A DNA stretch of 43,323 nt, from positions 1-43,323 of the forward strand of contig CAJBES010000252.1 of assembly GCA_903952145.1 (NCBI GenBank). The letters run 5' to 3'. This document shows positions 8,922 through 18,602 of this stretch, in pieces (positions within the stretch are counted from its first letter, which is position 1; every line of letters begins with the position of its first letter). This DNA is from an uncultured Opitutaceae bacterium. GTDB lineage: Bacteria; Verrucomicrobiota; Verrucomicrobiia; Opitutales; Opitutaceae. Below the pieces are notes generated by a model. That model had not been told where the DNA came from and did not search any database. It was given only the letters and a program-made list of their open reading frames with translations. Both the position numbers and the translations under genes were made by a program.

Positions 8922-10262
8922 GTGCACATGAAAAAAGCCAAAGCCCATTTCCCGAAGATCAGGCCCATCGCCTACGAAGGCCCCAAGTCCGCGAACGCAC
9001 TTTCGTTCAAACACTACAACCCCGACGAGGTCATCGACGGCAAAACCACGACGGCGCACCTGCGCTTCTCCATCGCCTACTGGCACGCCTTTCGCGGTGT
9101 CGGCAGCGACCCATTTGGTCCCGGTACCATTGTCCGTCCTTGGGAAAAAGGCACCGACGCCGTCTCCATTGCCAGAATTCGCATGGATGCCGCCTTCGAG
9201 TTCTTCCAGAAGATCCGCGCCCCTTTCTGGTGCTTCCACGACCGTGACATCGCCCCCGAAGGCCGCACCCTCGCCCAGTCCAACCGTAACCTCGACCGGC
9301 TCGTCGACCACGCAAAGGACCACCAAAAGGCCACTGGCGTAAAGTTGCTCTGGGGCACCGCCAACCTCTTCTCCAATCGGCGCTACATGTGCGGCGCCTC
9401 CACCAACCCCGACGCCCACGTCTTCGCCTACGCCGCCGCGCAGGTGAAAAAGGCCCTTGATGTCACCCAGCAACTCGGCGGTGAGAACTATGTTTTCTGG
9501 GGCGGTCGTGAGGGCTACGAGACGCTCCTCAACACCAACCTCAGGCGTGAGCAGGACCACCTCGCCGCGTTCCTGCACATGGCGGTGGATTACGCCAAGA
9601 GCATCAGCTTCAAGGGCCAGTTCCTCATCGAGCCCAAACCGAAAGAGCCCACCAAGCACCAATACGACTTCGACGTCGCCAGCGGCATCGCCTTCCTCCG
9701 CACCTACGGCCTCGAAAAGCATTTCAAGTTCAACATCGAGACCAACCACGCCACTCTCGCCGGCCACACCTTCGCGCACGAGATCGAGGTCGCCGCCGCC
9801 GCCGGCATGCTCGGCTCGATCGACGCCAACGCCGGCGACGAGCTCCTCGGCTGGGACACCGACCAGTTCAACACCAACGTCCGCGAGCTCACCCTCGCGA
9901 TGATCTCCATCCTTCGCGCCGGCGGCCTCGGCTCCGGCGGCCTCAACTTCGACGCGAAACTCCGCCGTCCCTCCATCGACCCCGAGGATCTTTTCCACGC
10001 CCACATCGGCGGCATGGACGCCTACGCCCTCGCCTTCAAGCTCGCCCGCCGCATCCTGGCCGACGGCAAATTGGAGCAGTTCGTCGCCAACCGCTACGCC
10101 AGCTACGACGCCGGCTACGGCCGCGACATCGCACAACGCCGCCTTGGTTTCCGCGAACTGAACAAGCTCGTGCTCACCAAACTCGGCGAACCCAAACCCT
10201 GCTCCGGCAGGCAGGAATACCTTGAAAACCTGCTCGCCCAATACCTCGCCAACGGCGCCTGA
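8922..10262 (+). CDS. xylA: xylose isomerase (type II)
   Basis: Converts D-xylose to D-xylulose in the cytoplasm. Family motifs are all present: [13 protein letters not shown] (with the catalytic His), [12 protein letters not shown], the metal-binding stretch [29 protein letters not shown] and [19 protein letters not shown]. Length (446 residues) is typical of the longer type II enzymes. Two starts are possible: GTG 8922, 6 bases after AGGA (8912-8915), or ATG 8928, 12 bases after it. Protein [11 protein letters not shown] from 8928 matches common annotation, while spacing favours 8922. No xylulokinase or xylose transporter is adjacent. Confidence 0.97.
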   Translation: MHMKKAKAHFPKIRPIAYEGPKSANALSFKHYNPDEVIDGKTTTAHLRFSIAYWHAFRGVGSDPFGPGTIVRPWEKGTDAVSIARIRMDAAFEFFQKIRAPFWCFHDRDIAPEGRTLAQSNRNLDRLVDHAKDHQKATGVKLLWGTANLFSNRRYMCGASTNPDAHVFAYAAAQVKKALDVTQQLGGENYVFWGGREGYETLLNTNLRREQDHLAAFLHMAVDYAKSISFKGQFLIEPKPKEPTKHQYDFDVASGIAFLRTYGLEKHFKFNIETNHATLAGHTFAHEIEVAAAAGMLGSIDANAGDELLGWDTDQFNTNVRELTLAMISILRAGGLGSGGLNFDAKLRRPSIDPEDLFHAHIGGMDAYALAFKLARRILADGKLEQFVANRYASYDAGYGRDIAQRRLGFRELNKLVLTKLGEPKPCSGRQEYLENLLAQYLANGA

Positions 10263-10268
10263 AACACC

Positions 10269-10291
10269 GCGCCGGGCAGCCCGGCGCCGTT
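10269..10291 (+). terminator. hairpin after xylA
   Basis: GCGCCGG (10269-10275) pairs with CCGGCGC (10281-10287) around a 5-base loop, 7 bases after the xylA stop, followed by CGTTT. The stem is strong but the T run is short, so it may be a weak intrinsic terminator or an mRNA-stabilising hairpin. Confidence 0.45.
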
Positions 10292-10381
10292 TCCGAACGC
10301 AGCACCGGTTGTTGTTTTCGTGATATTCCCAAAAATGCAATGTCACCGGGAAGCTTCCCCGGCGTCACAGAGCCGACTCCG

Positions 10382-10807
10382 ATGAAAGTCCTTCTCCTCC
10401 TCGCCCTAGCCTTGCCCTTCCTCGCCGGTTGTTCGTCGCTTTCCTCGCGCAAAAACCCGGCGGTGGATTTCAGCCGCTTCCAGCACTTTTACGTCGAGCA
10501 CCGGCTCACCGATGACCACGGCATTGATCAGCTCATTGTCAATGACCTGCGCGGCCGCGGTCGCGACGCCTCCCGCGGGCACCTCACCATGATTCCCGAT
10601 AAAATCGACGTCATTATCGCCTACGAGGACCGCTGGACCTGGGATTTCAAATCCTACCTCATCGAGCTTAATATTTACGCCCGGGACGCACGCACCAACC
10701 AGCTCATCGCCGCCGCCACCTACCGCCACCCCGGCCCGCTGAGCAAGGACCCCACGAAGATGATCCGGAAAATTTTGGACTCCTTCTTCAAGCCCGGCCG
10801 CAAGTAG
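10382..10807 (+). CDS. small outer-membrane-type lipoprotein, DUF4136-like
   Basis: A 141-residue protein starting MKVLLLLALALPFLAGCSS: a lipoprotein signal with lipobox LAGC, so Cys is the likely lipidated residue. The mature part (DFSRFQHFYVEHRLTDD, later DRWTWDFKSYLIELNIYARD and a C-terminal ...IRKILDSFFK) has the layout of the DUF4136 family of short periplasmic lipoproteins, whose function is unknown. The start at 10382 is preferred over the in-frame codon at 10340 because it puts the signal peptide at the N terminus. Independent of xylA, with a hairpin between. Confidence 0.75.
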   Translation: MKVLLLLALALPFLAGCSSLSSRKNPAVDFSRFQHFYVEHRLTDDHGIDQLIVNDLRGRGRDASRGHLTMIPDKIDVIIAYEDRWTWDFKSYLIELNIYARDARTNQLIAAATYRHPGPLSKDPTKMIRKILDSFFKPGRK

Positions 10808-11083
10808 GCCCGCGGCAGGTCTGGCGGTTTCAAACAGCTCCGCCGCCTGCAGGCCGCCCGCGGGCGCGTCTTCGGCGCGAAGACAAGCCGCCCATCGGGG
10901 AGGGGGCACAAGCTGGTCAGCGGGGTCACCATCGCTGAATTCGCCGTGGGCGCCGGCAATGCGAAAACCCGCCGTTTCTTCTGCGGTTACACCCGGCGAC
11001 TTCACCCCTGCAGCCTCACCCTTTTCAAGCGGCACAGTTTTGACCAATTTCTATGATCCCCGCACGCCCGCTCCGGTTTCCTT

Positions 11084-12688
11084 TCAGTTATCTTCCAGCG
11101 TGCGCAGGCCCTGCAGGCGCTGCGCCTCACTGTCGAGTTGGCTCGCGGCCAGCCGGTCGAATTTGGTGCGCGCCAGGCCGCTGGCATTATTTTGCCGGTA
11201 AAGACCCGCCAGCACAGAATCCCGCTGCCGTAGCGTGGTGAGCGTCACCCGTGCGATGTGGGCAAGTTCCTCGCCCGCCCCGAGGTCGCACAATGGCTCG
11301 ATTGCTTCAATAAACCGGTCGGCACTGGCCTCCTTGCCGCTGAGCAGATGCAGGTATTGCAGAAAGGCATTGGCTCCGCGCATGCCCAGTCCGCGCATGT
11401 TCACCCCGCCGATATAGCCGTCGAGCACCGGCTGGAAGGGCTCCGCTTCCACGGGCATCGGCACGCCCTTGATGACCGGCAGCCATTTGGAAATACGGGC
11501 AAATTTGGTGTTGGATTTCCGGCTGGTGAGAAAACGCAGGAAGTCGATGGCGCGCTCCGGGTGTTTCGAGGCGCGCGTCAACCCGAACGACAGGGCAGCG
11601 AACGTGGCGGCCTCGGAGGTCCGCCCCAGCGTCCCGGGGCCGTAACGCGGATCATCGCGCCGGAAGGACGGCATCTTGAATGCACCGACGGGAAAGTCCG
11701 CCTGCATCAGGATGCCGCCCGCATCCCAGGTGCCCGTGGCCAGCATCGCGGCCCGCCCCTGCAGGAACTGGAGCATCCCGTCTTCGCGGCCGAGTTGCAC
11801 CCAGCCCGGCGGGAGGAAACGTCCGAAAGCCTCGACGGTCTGCAGACTGGCCCGCACCGCCGGGGTGTGCAGCGACCATTTGCGCCGGACGTATTGGATC
11901 AGCAATTCATGCCCACTAAGCTCAAGGTTCAGGCTATAATCCAGCTCGATGGCCAGACGCTGGGTGACGGTATAGAACAGCGTATCCGTGATCTTGGTGA
12001 TGTTGAAGACCGAGCCCGCCAGCGGGGTAATCGGCTGGCCGGTTTTCTTTGCATAGCTTTGCAGCGCTTCGCACAGGGTGACAAATTCGTCAAACGTGCG
12101 GGGCACGCGTTCCTCGCCCAGTGCCGCCTTGAGCAGGTTGCGGTTGTAGAACATGCGCACGGTAATCAGGGTGTTGGGGGCCCCATAGTATTCCAGCAGG
12201 TTGGAATTGTAGTAGCTGCCCATGCCGTCCGGAGTCGGAATCAGCTCCGCCGCGTAGCTTTCCCGCCAAGACCGGCCGCGCAGATCCGGTTCGTCGTCGT
12301 TATAGGGGTTCTTTTCCTCCAGATACGCTGTGACCGGTGTGAAATAGCGCGCCAGCATGTCGTCGGGATTCTCATAGGCGGCCAGTTCGATGAGGTCGGG
12401 CGGGGTGCCGCCGACGAGTTGGGTGCGCAGCCATTGCTTCCAAGTGCGACTGGGAATGTCCATCTGCTCCACCTTTACCTTCGGATGCAGCGCGGTGTAG
12501 TCGGCCGCGATGGCCGCGAAGGCTTCACGCACCCCGGGTTCCAATTGCCAATGCGCAAAACGGATGACCTCGACGTCGGGGGACACCACCACCCCGGCCT
12601 TGTTCTGGAAAAGGCGGCCGGCCGAAAATACAAATAAGCCGACCAGTATGACGCCGGCCAGCAAAGTCATCGGACGGATCCGCGTCAT
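11084..12688 (-). CDS. extracellular solute-binding protein of a sugar ABC transporter (family 1)
   Basis: A 534-residue protein with an N-terminal signal anchor (about residues 7-24) and a family 1 solute-binding fold. Visible parts are VEVIRFAHWQLEPGVREAF at the start, HPKVKVEQMDIP, GGTPPDLIEL, and mid-protein GRAAMLATGTWDAGGI, the typical ligand-cleft region. Later comes GLTRASKHPERAIDFLRFLT. Such proteins capture oligosaccharides in the periplasm and hand them to permeases. No permease gene is in the window, so it relies on genes elsewhere. It overlaps the upstream TPR gene by 4 bases (ATGA), showing translational coupling. It is about 100 residues longer than usual, with an extra C-terminal segment. 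Confidence 0.85.
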   Translation of the reverse strand: MTRIRPMTLLAGVILVGLFVFSAGRLFQNKAGVVVSPDVEVIRFAHWQLEPGVREAFAAIAADYTALHPKVKVEQMDIPSRTWKQWLRTQLVGGTPPDLIELAAYENPDDMLARYFTPVTAYLEEKNPYNDDEPDLRGRSWRESYAAELIPTPDGMGSYYNSNLLEYYGAPNTLITVRMFYNRNLLKAALGEERVPRTFDEFVTLCEALQSYAKKTGQPITPLAGSVFNITKITDTLFYTVTQRLAIELDYSLNLELSGHELLIQYVRRKWSLHTPAVRASLQTVEAFGRFLPPGWVQLGREDGMLQFLQGRAAMLATGTWDAGGILMQADFPVGAFKMPSFRRDDPRYGPGTLGRTSEAATFAALSFGLTRASKHPERAIDFLRFLTSRKSNTKFARISKWLPVIKGVPMPVEAEPFQPVLDGYIGGVNMRGLGMRGANAFLQYLHLLSGKEASADRFIEAIEPLCDLGAGEELAHIARVTLTTLRQRDSVLAGLYRQNNASGLARTKFDRLAASQLDSEAQRLQGLRTLEDN

Positions 12689-13524
12689 GGCGATGCCTCC
12701 AGCTCTTCCATGCGCTCCCGGGCCGTGCGGAAGCGGTTGTCCGTGGGCAGGATTGATTCGAGAAAACGGTGGTAGGCGGCCAACGCCTCCTCGCGTCGCC
12801 CGAGCGCCCGTGCGGCTTCCGCCAGTTGGATGCGCAGGCTGGCAGCCACCAGCACATCCTGCGTGCCGATCGCGTCGGCGCGGTGCAGCCAGGCGAGCAC
12901 CTGCGCATCGAGCACATTGTAAAAAAGGGCGGCCCCGGCCAGGGCGCGGTAATACGCACAGGCGGTCTCAGGTAAAAAGCCGGTGCCCGCCACCGGCGCC
13001 AGCTCCGCGGCAGCCGCCAGGCGTTGCGGCACGCTCAGGTCCGGTCGCTGATAGAGGTAGACGAGTGCGAGTTTGCCGGCCGCGACCTGCGCCAGCGGAT
13101 GCGAGGAGTTAGCCTGGATCACCGCGCGGTAGGCGGTCTCGACCTCCGCAATTTCCGCCGGCCGGTGCAGGTGGACGATACGCGCGAGCAACAGCCGCGC
13201 ATACATCGCCGTGTCGTCGGTGCCATCCGCCGCGATCAGCTGGCGCAATTGCGCCTCGGTCCGCTCAATCTTGCCGGCGGTGACCGGCGGATGGTTGAGC
13301 AGGCTCGCAGCTTCGCCTAACGCCCGGGCCCGGTCTGCGCTGACCGGCTGGCGAGTGAACGCATCATAGGCATCGCGGAAAAGGTAACCGGAGAGCAATT
13401 GCCAGCCATCGGTCTCCGCCGAAGCTGCGCGCAGCGAGCCCGTCGCAACGAGGGCAGCCAGGCAGAAACACAGCCTGCGGCAAACAGCCCGCGCCCCCCC
13501 CCCTGCTGTGGAATCTATGGCCAT
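12685..13524 (-). CDS. TPR-type helical repeat protein, secreted, coupled to the solute-binding protein
   Basis: About 279 residues: an N-terminal signal-like segment (LCFCLAALVATGSLRAASA) followed by Ala/Leu/Arg-rich helix pairs of TPR character, such as AMYARLLLARIVHLHR, HPLAQVAAGKLALVYLYQR and ARALGRREEALAAYHRFLES. It probably acts as a periplasmic scaffold. Start: a TTG at 13548 opens the frame, but ATG 13524 (MAIDSTAG) is more likely. Between this ATG and the signal peptide lies a run of ten G on the coding strand (13494-13503), so single-base slippage would switch the gene off. Its stop overlaps the next gene's ATG, giving a two-gene operon. Function beyond this is unknown. Confidence 0.7.
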   Translation of the reverse strand: MAIDSTAGGGARAVCRRLCFCLAALVATGSLRAASAETDGWQLLSGYLFRDAYDAFTRQPVSADRARALGEAASLLNHPPVTAGKIERTEAQLRQLIAADGTDDTAMYARLLLARIVHLHRPAEIAEVETAYRAVIQANSSHPLAQVAAGKLALVYLYQRPDLSVPQRLAAAAELAPVAGTGFLPETACAYYRALAGAALFYNVLDAQVLAWLHRADAIGTQDVLVAASLRIQLAEAARALGRREEALAAYHRFLESILPTDNRFRTARERMEELEASP

Positions 13525-13668
13525 CTGGATGCTCACGCGTGCTTCCAATGACGGCGCGTTGCTGGCGATGTCAACGCGCAGCGCGCCAATCCTTGCACTG
13601 AAAACTCACGCCCACCCTACGAACACAGCTTGCCAGCGCCCTCCACAGGCTTTGATGATGTCCGCACC

Positions 13669-15522
13669 ATGGGTGCCTACGATTTCAACTTCGCTCTTTC
13701 CGCCGACGAGACCTTCGTCCCCAATCCCGACCAGGTCCGCGCCCTGCAGGCGCTGATGCCCAAGGAGCCCTTCGCCCTTGCCCCAAAGGCGAATGACCGC
13801 GCCGCCTGGGGCCGCTGGCAGCAGGATCCCTTCGGCCAGCGCGTGCTCGCAAACGCGCGCGAACTCGCCGCCCAGCCCTTCCCCGACTATAACAACACCA
13901 CCTGGCTCGCCAGCCTCGAGCAGCAGAGCGTCACCCAGATCAACGCGGCGCTCGGGCTGGCCCGCAAACGCCAGGCGGTGTTCCTGCTCGCTGAGGCGAT
14001 TCACGACGCCGGCGAGTTCCTCGGCGTGATCGAGTCCGATGCGCACGCCATCTCCAAGGTCAACACCTGGACGCATCCCGGCAACGACCTCAAGCGCCTC
14101 AACTACGACCTCAAGACGATGGAGCCCGACCTCGTGACTGTGCATTTCACAGAAACGCTCGCGCTGACCGACTACCTCCTCGAGGACCGCCTGCCCGCAT
14201 CGCTGCGCACCCTCATCCGCGAGGAGACCCACCGCCGGGTCTTCGCGCCGATGCGCCAGCGCATCGAGACCGGGCGCGACCTCTACTGGTGGATCATTGT
14301 GAAGCACAATTGGAGTTCGGTCTGCCTCTTCTGCGTGGCCCATGCCGCCGTCGCCCTCCTGCCCGGCGCCGCCGACCGCGCCTGGTGGCTGGCTTTCGCC
14401 CAGAATAACGTGCTCAATTTCCGCGACAGTTTCACTGACGACGGCTTCTGCACCGAGGGCGTGTCCTACTGGGGCTACGGTTTCGGCCATTACATCTTCA
14501 TGAGCGAGCTGCTGCGCGTCGCCACGGGCAACACCATCGATCTGCTCACTGAGCCCAAGATGGCCCGCGCCGCCCGGTTCCCGCTCCGCACCGAGATCCA
14601 GCCCGGCGTCTATCCCGCCTTCGCCGACTGCGGCATCGATGCGTGCCCGCCGCTCTGGGCGCGCCTCTGGCCCGACAACCGGATCGGCACCACGCAGCTG
14701 CCGGTGGCACCGGTGGCGGCCGGCATCGATCCCCTCGCCGATCTGGGCACGGGCACAGAGGCGCTGATCTGGATGTTCCGCACGCGCGAGCCCCGGAAAT
14801 CGGTGCAGTTGAGCACACCGCCCGAACTGCGCAACTGGTTCGAGCAATCATCCCTGCTCATCTGCCGGCCGGCGCCGGCCACCACAAGCCGGTTCTCCGC
14901 CACCTTGCTCGGCGGCAACAACGGCGTGAACCACAACCACAACGACCTCGGCACGTTCACCGTGGTGCTCGACGGCCGCACCCTCGTGCTCGATCCCGGC
15001 CTCGAGACCTACAGCTACCGCACTTTCAGCGAAAAACGCTACGACAGCCAGCTGCTCAACTCCTACGGCCATCCCGTGCCGCGGGTCGCCGGGCGCCTGC
15101 AGGAAGCCGGCCCGGAGTGGCGCACGCGCGTGCTCGCGAAGGAATTCTCCGCCGACACCGACCGCATGGTGCTCGACCTGCGCGGCGCCTACGACGTGGC
15201 CGGCCTGCGCAAACTCGAGCGCGAGTTCCTCTATGACCGCCGGGGCGCCGGCTCCCTCACCATCACCGACCGCGTCGAATTCGTCGAACCCGCCGCCTTC
15301 GAGTCCGCGCTCATCACCCTGGGCAAGGTCACGGTCGAAGGTGCACAAATCCGCCTGGACGACGGGAAGGCCGCGATCATCGCGGACGTCACGGTCGAGG
15401 GCGCCGCACTGGAGCTTTCCACCGACACCATCACCCAGCCGCCGCACCCCACCCGCATCGCCCTGCGCTGCGCCGGTGACGTGCGCACGGCCGTGATCCG
15501 CACCGTCTTCCGGCCGGTCTGA
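13669..15522 (+). CDS. heparinase II/III-family polysaccharide lyase
   Basis: A 617-residue protein of the heparinase II/III family. An alpha/alpha-toroid N-terminal half (ALGLARKRQAVFLLAEAIHD, RDLYWWIIVKHNWSSVCLF, DDGFCTEGVSYWGYGFGHY) is followed by a C-terminal beta-sheet domain. The sheet domain starts near the hallmark GGNNGVNHNHNDLGTF and DGRTLVLDPGLETY. The N-H-N-H-N-D cluster is the conserved metal/substrate site. Such enzymes cleave uronic-acid polysaccharides by beta-elimination. No clear signal peptide is seen, so it may act on imported oligosaccharides. ATG 13669 is preferred to the TTG at 13630. It diverges from the TPR/solute-binding operon, which could supply its substrate; that link is inference. 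Confidence 0.87.
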   Translation: MGAYDFNFALSADETFVPNPDQVRALQALMPKEPFALAPKANDRAAWGRWQQDPFGQRVLANARELAAQPFPDYNNTTWLASLEQQSVTQINAALGLARKRQAVFLLAEAIHDAGEFLGVIESDAHAISKVNTWTHPGNDLKRLNYDLKTMEPDLVTVHFTETLALTDYLLEDRLPASLRTLIREETHRRVFAPMRQRIETGRDLYWWIIVKHNWSSVCLFCVAHAAVALLPGAADRAWWLAFAQNNVLNFRDSFTDDGFCTEGVSYWGYGFGHYIFMSELLRVATGNTIDLLTEPKMARAARFPLRTEIQPGVYPAFADCGIDACPPLWARLWPDNRIGTTQLPVAPVAAGIDPLADLGTGTEALIWMFRTREPRKSVQLSTPPELRNWFEQSSLLICRPAPATTSRFSATLLGGNNGVNHNHNDLGTFTVVLDGRTLVLDPGLETYSYRTFSEKRYDSQLLNSYGHPVPRVAGRLQEAGPEWRTRVLAKEFSADTDRMVLDLRGAYDVAGLRKLEREFLYDRRGAGSLTITDRVEFVEPAAFESALITLGKVTVEGAQIRLDDGKAAIIADVTVEGAALELSTDTITQPPHPTRIALRCAGDVRTAVIRTVFRPV

Positions 15523-15625
15523 TCCGCACCGGCTTCCCCGTGATGAGGAGCTGGCTCGTCCTAATCGTGGCGGGAGTTGCCGGGTTGAAAGCGTTCCCCA
15601 AATAGCAGCATACCGGGGACCGGTC

Positions 15626-17101
15626 CTATTCCTCGGGTTCCAAACATATTTCCAGCCGTGTCCATCCGGTTGCGTCAACCTCCACCTCCCGCCGCACCGT
15701 GTGATATCCCTCACAGGCGATGATCACGGTGTGTTTGCCGGGGCCGAGCCGCCGCCAATAACGGCCAAACTCCGCGTCACTGGTCCGGCGGTCGACTGTC
15801 TCGTCTTCAATATCCGGGAGCCACACTTCGGCCACCAGGGGTTTGCCGCTGGCCGCATCGGTCACCCTCACCACCAGACCCGGACCGGCTGCCTGCCTCA
15901 GCAGTTCGTAGGCCCCTGGCAGATTGGCCTCGATGATCCCCGGCACGTCCTCCGGCGGAAAAACATAGGAGCCATTGCCCGTCTCTACAATCATGTCGAA
16001 TACGCCGAGCCGGCCGTAAAACCACGCGTAACTCTGACTCGCCGCGCCACCCGGCGCGATGGCGTAGGTGGATTTGCCGTCCATCGTTCGGATCTTCCCA
16101 GCCACCGCGGTGGCGATACCCTTGATCAAGGCATCGTCAGGCGCCGGTTTCCCATTCCACCGCCACGGGTAAAAAATCACCTCGCCCGAGCTGTGGTAGG
16201 ATATCGAGAGCAGGAAGCGCTTGCGCAAGGCCAGCGTTCGCATCGCCCGGTTTTCCGCCTCGGAAAATGGATATTCCCCCCGGTAGCCATGTTGCCCGGG
16301 CTCACCGGATCCACCCATCGTCCAATTGAAATCGTAGTTCCGGTTGATGTTTACTCCCTCGCCATAGAGCCCCGTCACGCCGTCGCCATTTAGATCGCGG
16401 GCGTTTTTCTGCCAGCGCGGATCGGCCCCGGAGGTCACGATGCCATGACCGTCCACGTTGACCACCGGAACGAGATAAATTTCCAGCGTGTCCAGCCACC
16501 CCGTCACTTCCGGGACCGTGCCATAGCCTGCGAGCAGTCTTTCCATCAACGTCAGGACTATCTCCGGCCCCATCAGCTCGGCGGAGTGATGTCCGCCGTC
16601 GAACAGCACCCCTGGCCGGTCCTGCGCCTGCGCGGCATGGCTCGACAGGCGGTAGGCGTAGATCGGCCGGTGAAACTGGGTCGTCTCACCGATCTGCATC
16701 CGCAAGAAGAGTTGCGGATGTTCGCGCGCCAGCACCTCTGCCCGCTGCACCATCTGCTCATAGGTGTGGTAAACCGGATCGAGCTTCAGGCTCGGACCGA
16801 AGTTGCCGCGCCGGATGAGCGTCATCAGATCATCACTCTCCAACAAGACCGTGGGTTTGAATCCCGCGTGGCGCAGCTCCTCGAGCTCGACCGGCGTCGC
16901 CAGCACGTGCGCGGTGTTGCGCACAAGGTTCAGGATGCGGTCCAAGTCATAACCGTCATATACAAACCGGCCCTGGCCCGCCTGTTCGTGCGCCGGGATG
17001 TCCCGCACTTCGAGCAACAGCGTCCGGTGAGGTGGCGCAGCACCAAAAGCAGCCGCCCACGCAATGAAGATTGCCCCGACCAGGGATAAGGCCGCGCGCA
17101 T
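15626..17101 (-). CDS. secreted M14 zinc carboxypeptidase, paralogue A
   Basis: A 491-residue secreted metallocarboxypeptidase with signal peptide MRAALSLVGAIFIAWAAAFG. The zinc ligands are in FDGGHHSAELMG (H-x-x-E) and in SISYHSSGEV (His); NVDGHGIVTSG and NINRNYDFNW supply the substrate-binding Asn/Arg part; the general-base Glu is in MIVETGNGSY. A C-terminal carboxypeptidase-regulatory-like beta-sandwich follows (GLVVRVTDAASGKPLVAEVW to the end). It removes C-terminal amino acids from peptides or trims murein peptides; which is not clear. It begins 4 bases after the stop of a closely similar gene upstream, so the pair is a tandem duplication in one operon. Confidence 0.9.
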   Translation of the reverse strand: MRAALSLVGAIFIAWAAAFGAAPPHRTLLLEVRDIPAHEQAGQGRFVYDGYDLDRILNLVRNTAHVLATPVELEELRHAGFKPTVLLESDDLMTLIRRGNFGPSLKLDPVYHTYEQMVQRAEVLAREHPQLFLRMQIGETTQFHRPIYAYRLSSHAAQAQDRPGVLFDGGHHSAELMGPEIVLTLMERLLAGYGTVPEVTGWLDTLEIYLVPVVNVDGHGIVTSGADPRWQKNARDLNGDGVTGLYGEGVNINRNYDFNWTMGGSGEPGQHGYRGEYPFSEAENRAMRTLALRKRFLLSISYHSSGEVIFYPWRWNGKPAPDDALIKGIATAVAGKIRTMDGKSTYAIAPGGAASQSYAWFYGRLGVFDMIVETGNGSYVFPPEDVPGIIEANLPGAYELLRQAAGPGLVVRVTDAASGKPLVAEVWLPDIEDETVDRRTSDAEFGRYWRRLGPGKHTVIIACEGYHTVRREVEVDATGWTRLEICLEPEE

Positions 17102-17105
17102 TGTT

Positions 17106-18602
17106 TTATGGAGTGCTTGAGCTGAGTTTCAGCCGGACCTCGAGTGGCGTCCATCCTTTGCCCCCCACTTCGACTGCGCGCAGCGCAACCGTGCTGTAAC
17201 CCTTGCACGAAACGATGACCTGGTGGCGGCCGGGTTCGAGCAACCGCCACATTCGGCCGAATTGCGCATCGGTTGTGCGCCGGTCCACCGTCTCATTTTC
17301 GATCTGTGGCAGCCACACCTGCGCGACCAGTGGCATGCCGGTCGCGGCATCCGTCACTTGGACCGCCAAGCCGGGCCCGGCCGTGTGCTTCAGCAAGGTT
17401 TCCACGCCCTTGAGATTCGCCGCGATGATTCCGGGGACCTCTGCCGGAGGGAAAAATTGCGCACCCTTGCCGGTCTCGATGATCAGATCGATGGTTCCGT
17501 GCCGGCCGTAAAGCCAGGGGTAGCTCTGGCTCGAAGGCCCGCCCGGTGCGATCGTGTATGAGCCCGTGGCGTCCATGGTGGGGATGTGCGCCGCCACATC
17601 TGCCGCGATGCGTTTGATGACGCTGTCATCCGGCGCCGGTAGGTCGTTCCACACCCACGGATAAAAAATCACCTCGCCCTGACTGTGGTAGGAAACCGAG
17701 AGCAGAAACTGCCGCGTAGCGGCGAGATGCCGCATCGCACGATTCTCAGCTTCGGAAAACGGGTATGGTCCGCGGTAGCTGACCTTGTCCGGATCGCCCG
17801 TCCCGCCCATCGCCCAGTTGAAATCATAGCCGCGGTTCACATCCACACCCTCGGGATAAACGCCGGTCACGCCGTCACTGTTCACGTCGCGGAGATTCTT
17901 GCGCCAGCGTGGATCGCGGCCCGAGGTCACCATGTCGTGCCCGTCGACATTCACGACCGGCACAAGCCAGATTTCCAGCGTGTCCATCCAAGCCGTGACC
18001 GCGGCATCCTGCCCATAACCCGTCACGAGCTTCTCCATGAGCGCCAGCACGATCTCGGCGCCCATCAGTTCGTTGGAGTGGTGGCAGCCGTCGAACAGCA
18101 CGGCCGGTCGCGCTTGCGCCTTCGTCGCGTCGTTCGACAGCCGATAGGCGTAAATCGGCCGCTTGCACTGGGTGGTCTCCCCGATCATCCGCCGGGTGAT
18201 GAGCCGGGGATGCACCTTCGCCAGCTCTTCGGCCCGCCGCACGATCCGGTCGTAGCTATGATAAATCTCATCCAGCATGAGCGTAGGGCCATAGAGTGCG
18301 CGTTTGATGAGCATCAGCTTATCTGCGCTCTCCATCACCACCGTCGCCTCCAGTCCTTCCAACGTGGCCTTTCCAAGCTCGGCCGGCGTTGCGAGCATCA
18401 GGACCGTGTCGCCGACCACACTGAGGATCCGTTCGGGATCATAGGAGCCGAAGGAATATGTTCCCGACCCGGCCGCCACGCCATGCGCCTCGCGCATGGC
18501 CGCCGGGACATGGCGTAGTTCGACCAGCAGAGTGCGCTGGTAGGTTTCTTGACCCAGCACGGGCGCAAGGACGCAAGTCGCCATAATCATGAACCGAATC
18601 AT
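17106..18602 (-). CDS. secreted M14 zinc carboxypeptidase, paralogue B
   Basis: A 498-residue paralogue of the downstream gene with the same architecture. The signal peptide MIRFMIMATCVLAPVLGQ is followed by the zinc site FDGCHHSNELMG and SVSYHSQGEV, the substrate site NVDGHDMVTSG and DVNRGYDFNW, the catalytic Glu in LIIETGKGAQ and a C-terminal beta-sandwich. The open frame extends upstream to 18938, but the extra part has no signal peptide and would overlap the next gene. ATG 18602 (or the in-frame ATG at 18590) is therefore the likely start; AGGAA lies directly upstream. The two paralogues match along their whole length, so both copies are probably functional. Confidence 0.88.
   Translation of the reverse strand: MIRFMIMATCVLAPVLGQETYQRTLLVELRHVPAAMREAHGVAAGSGTYSFGSYDPERILSVVGDTVLMLATPAELGKATLEGLEATVVMESADKLMLIKRALYGPTLMLDEIYHSYDRIVRRAEELAKVHPRLITRRMIGETTQCKRPIYAYRLSNDATKAQARPAVLFDGCHHSNELMGAEIVLALMEKLVTGYGQDAAVTAWMDTLEIWLVPVVNVDGHDMVTSGRDPRWRKNLRDVNSDGVTGVYPEGVDVNRGYDFNWAMGGTGDPDKVSYRGPYPFSEAENRAMRHLAATRQFLLSVSYHSQGEVIFYPWVWNDLPAPDDSVIKRIAADVAAHIPTMDATGSYTIAPGGPSSQSYPWLYGRHGTIDLIIETGKGAQFFPPAEVPGIIAANLKGVETLLKHTAGPGLAVQVTDAATGMPLVAQVWLPQIENETVDRRTTDAQFGRMWRLLEPGRHQVIVSCKGYSTVALRAVEVGGKGWTPLEVRLKLSSSTP

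Noticed and set aside
8868-10346. 492-codon minus-strand frame
   Set aside because: Shadow of xylA; Val/Gly/Glu-rich with no family pattern.
10808-11050. Open plus-strand frame after the lipoprotein gene
   Set aside because: It begins directly after a stop, has no start codon and matches no known protein.
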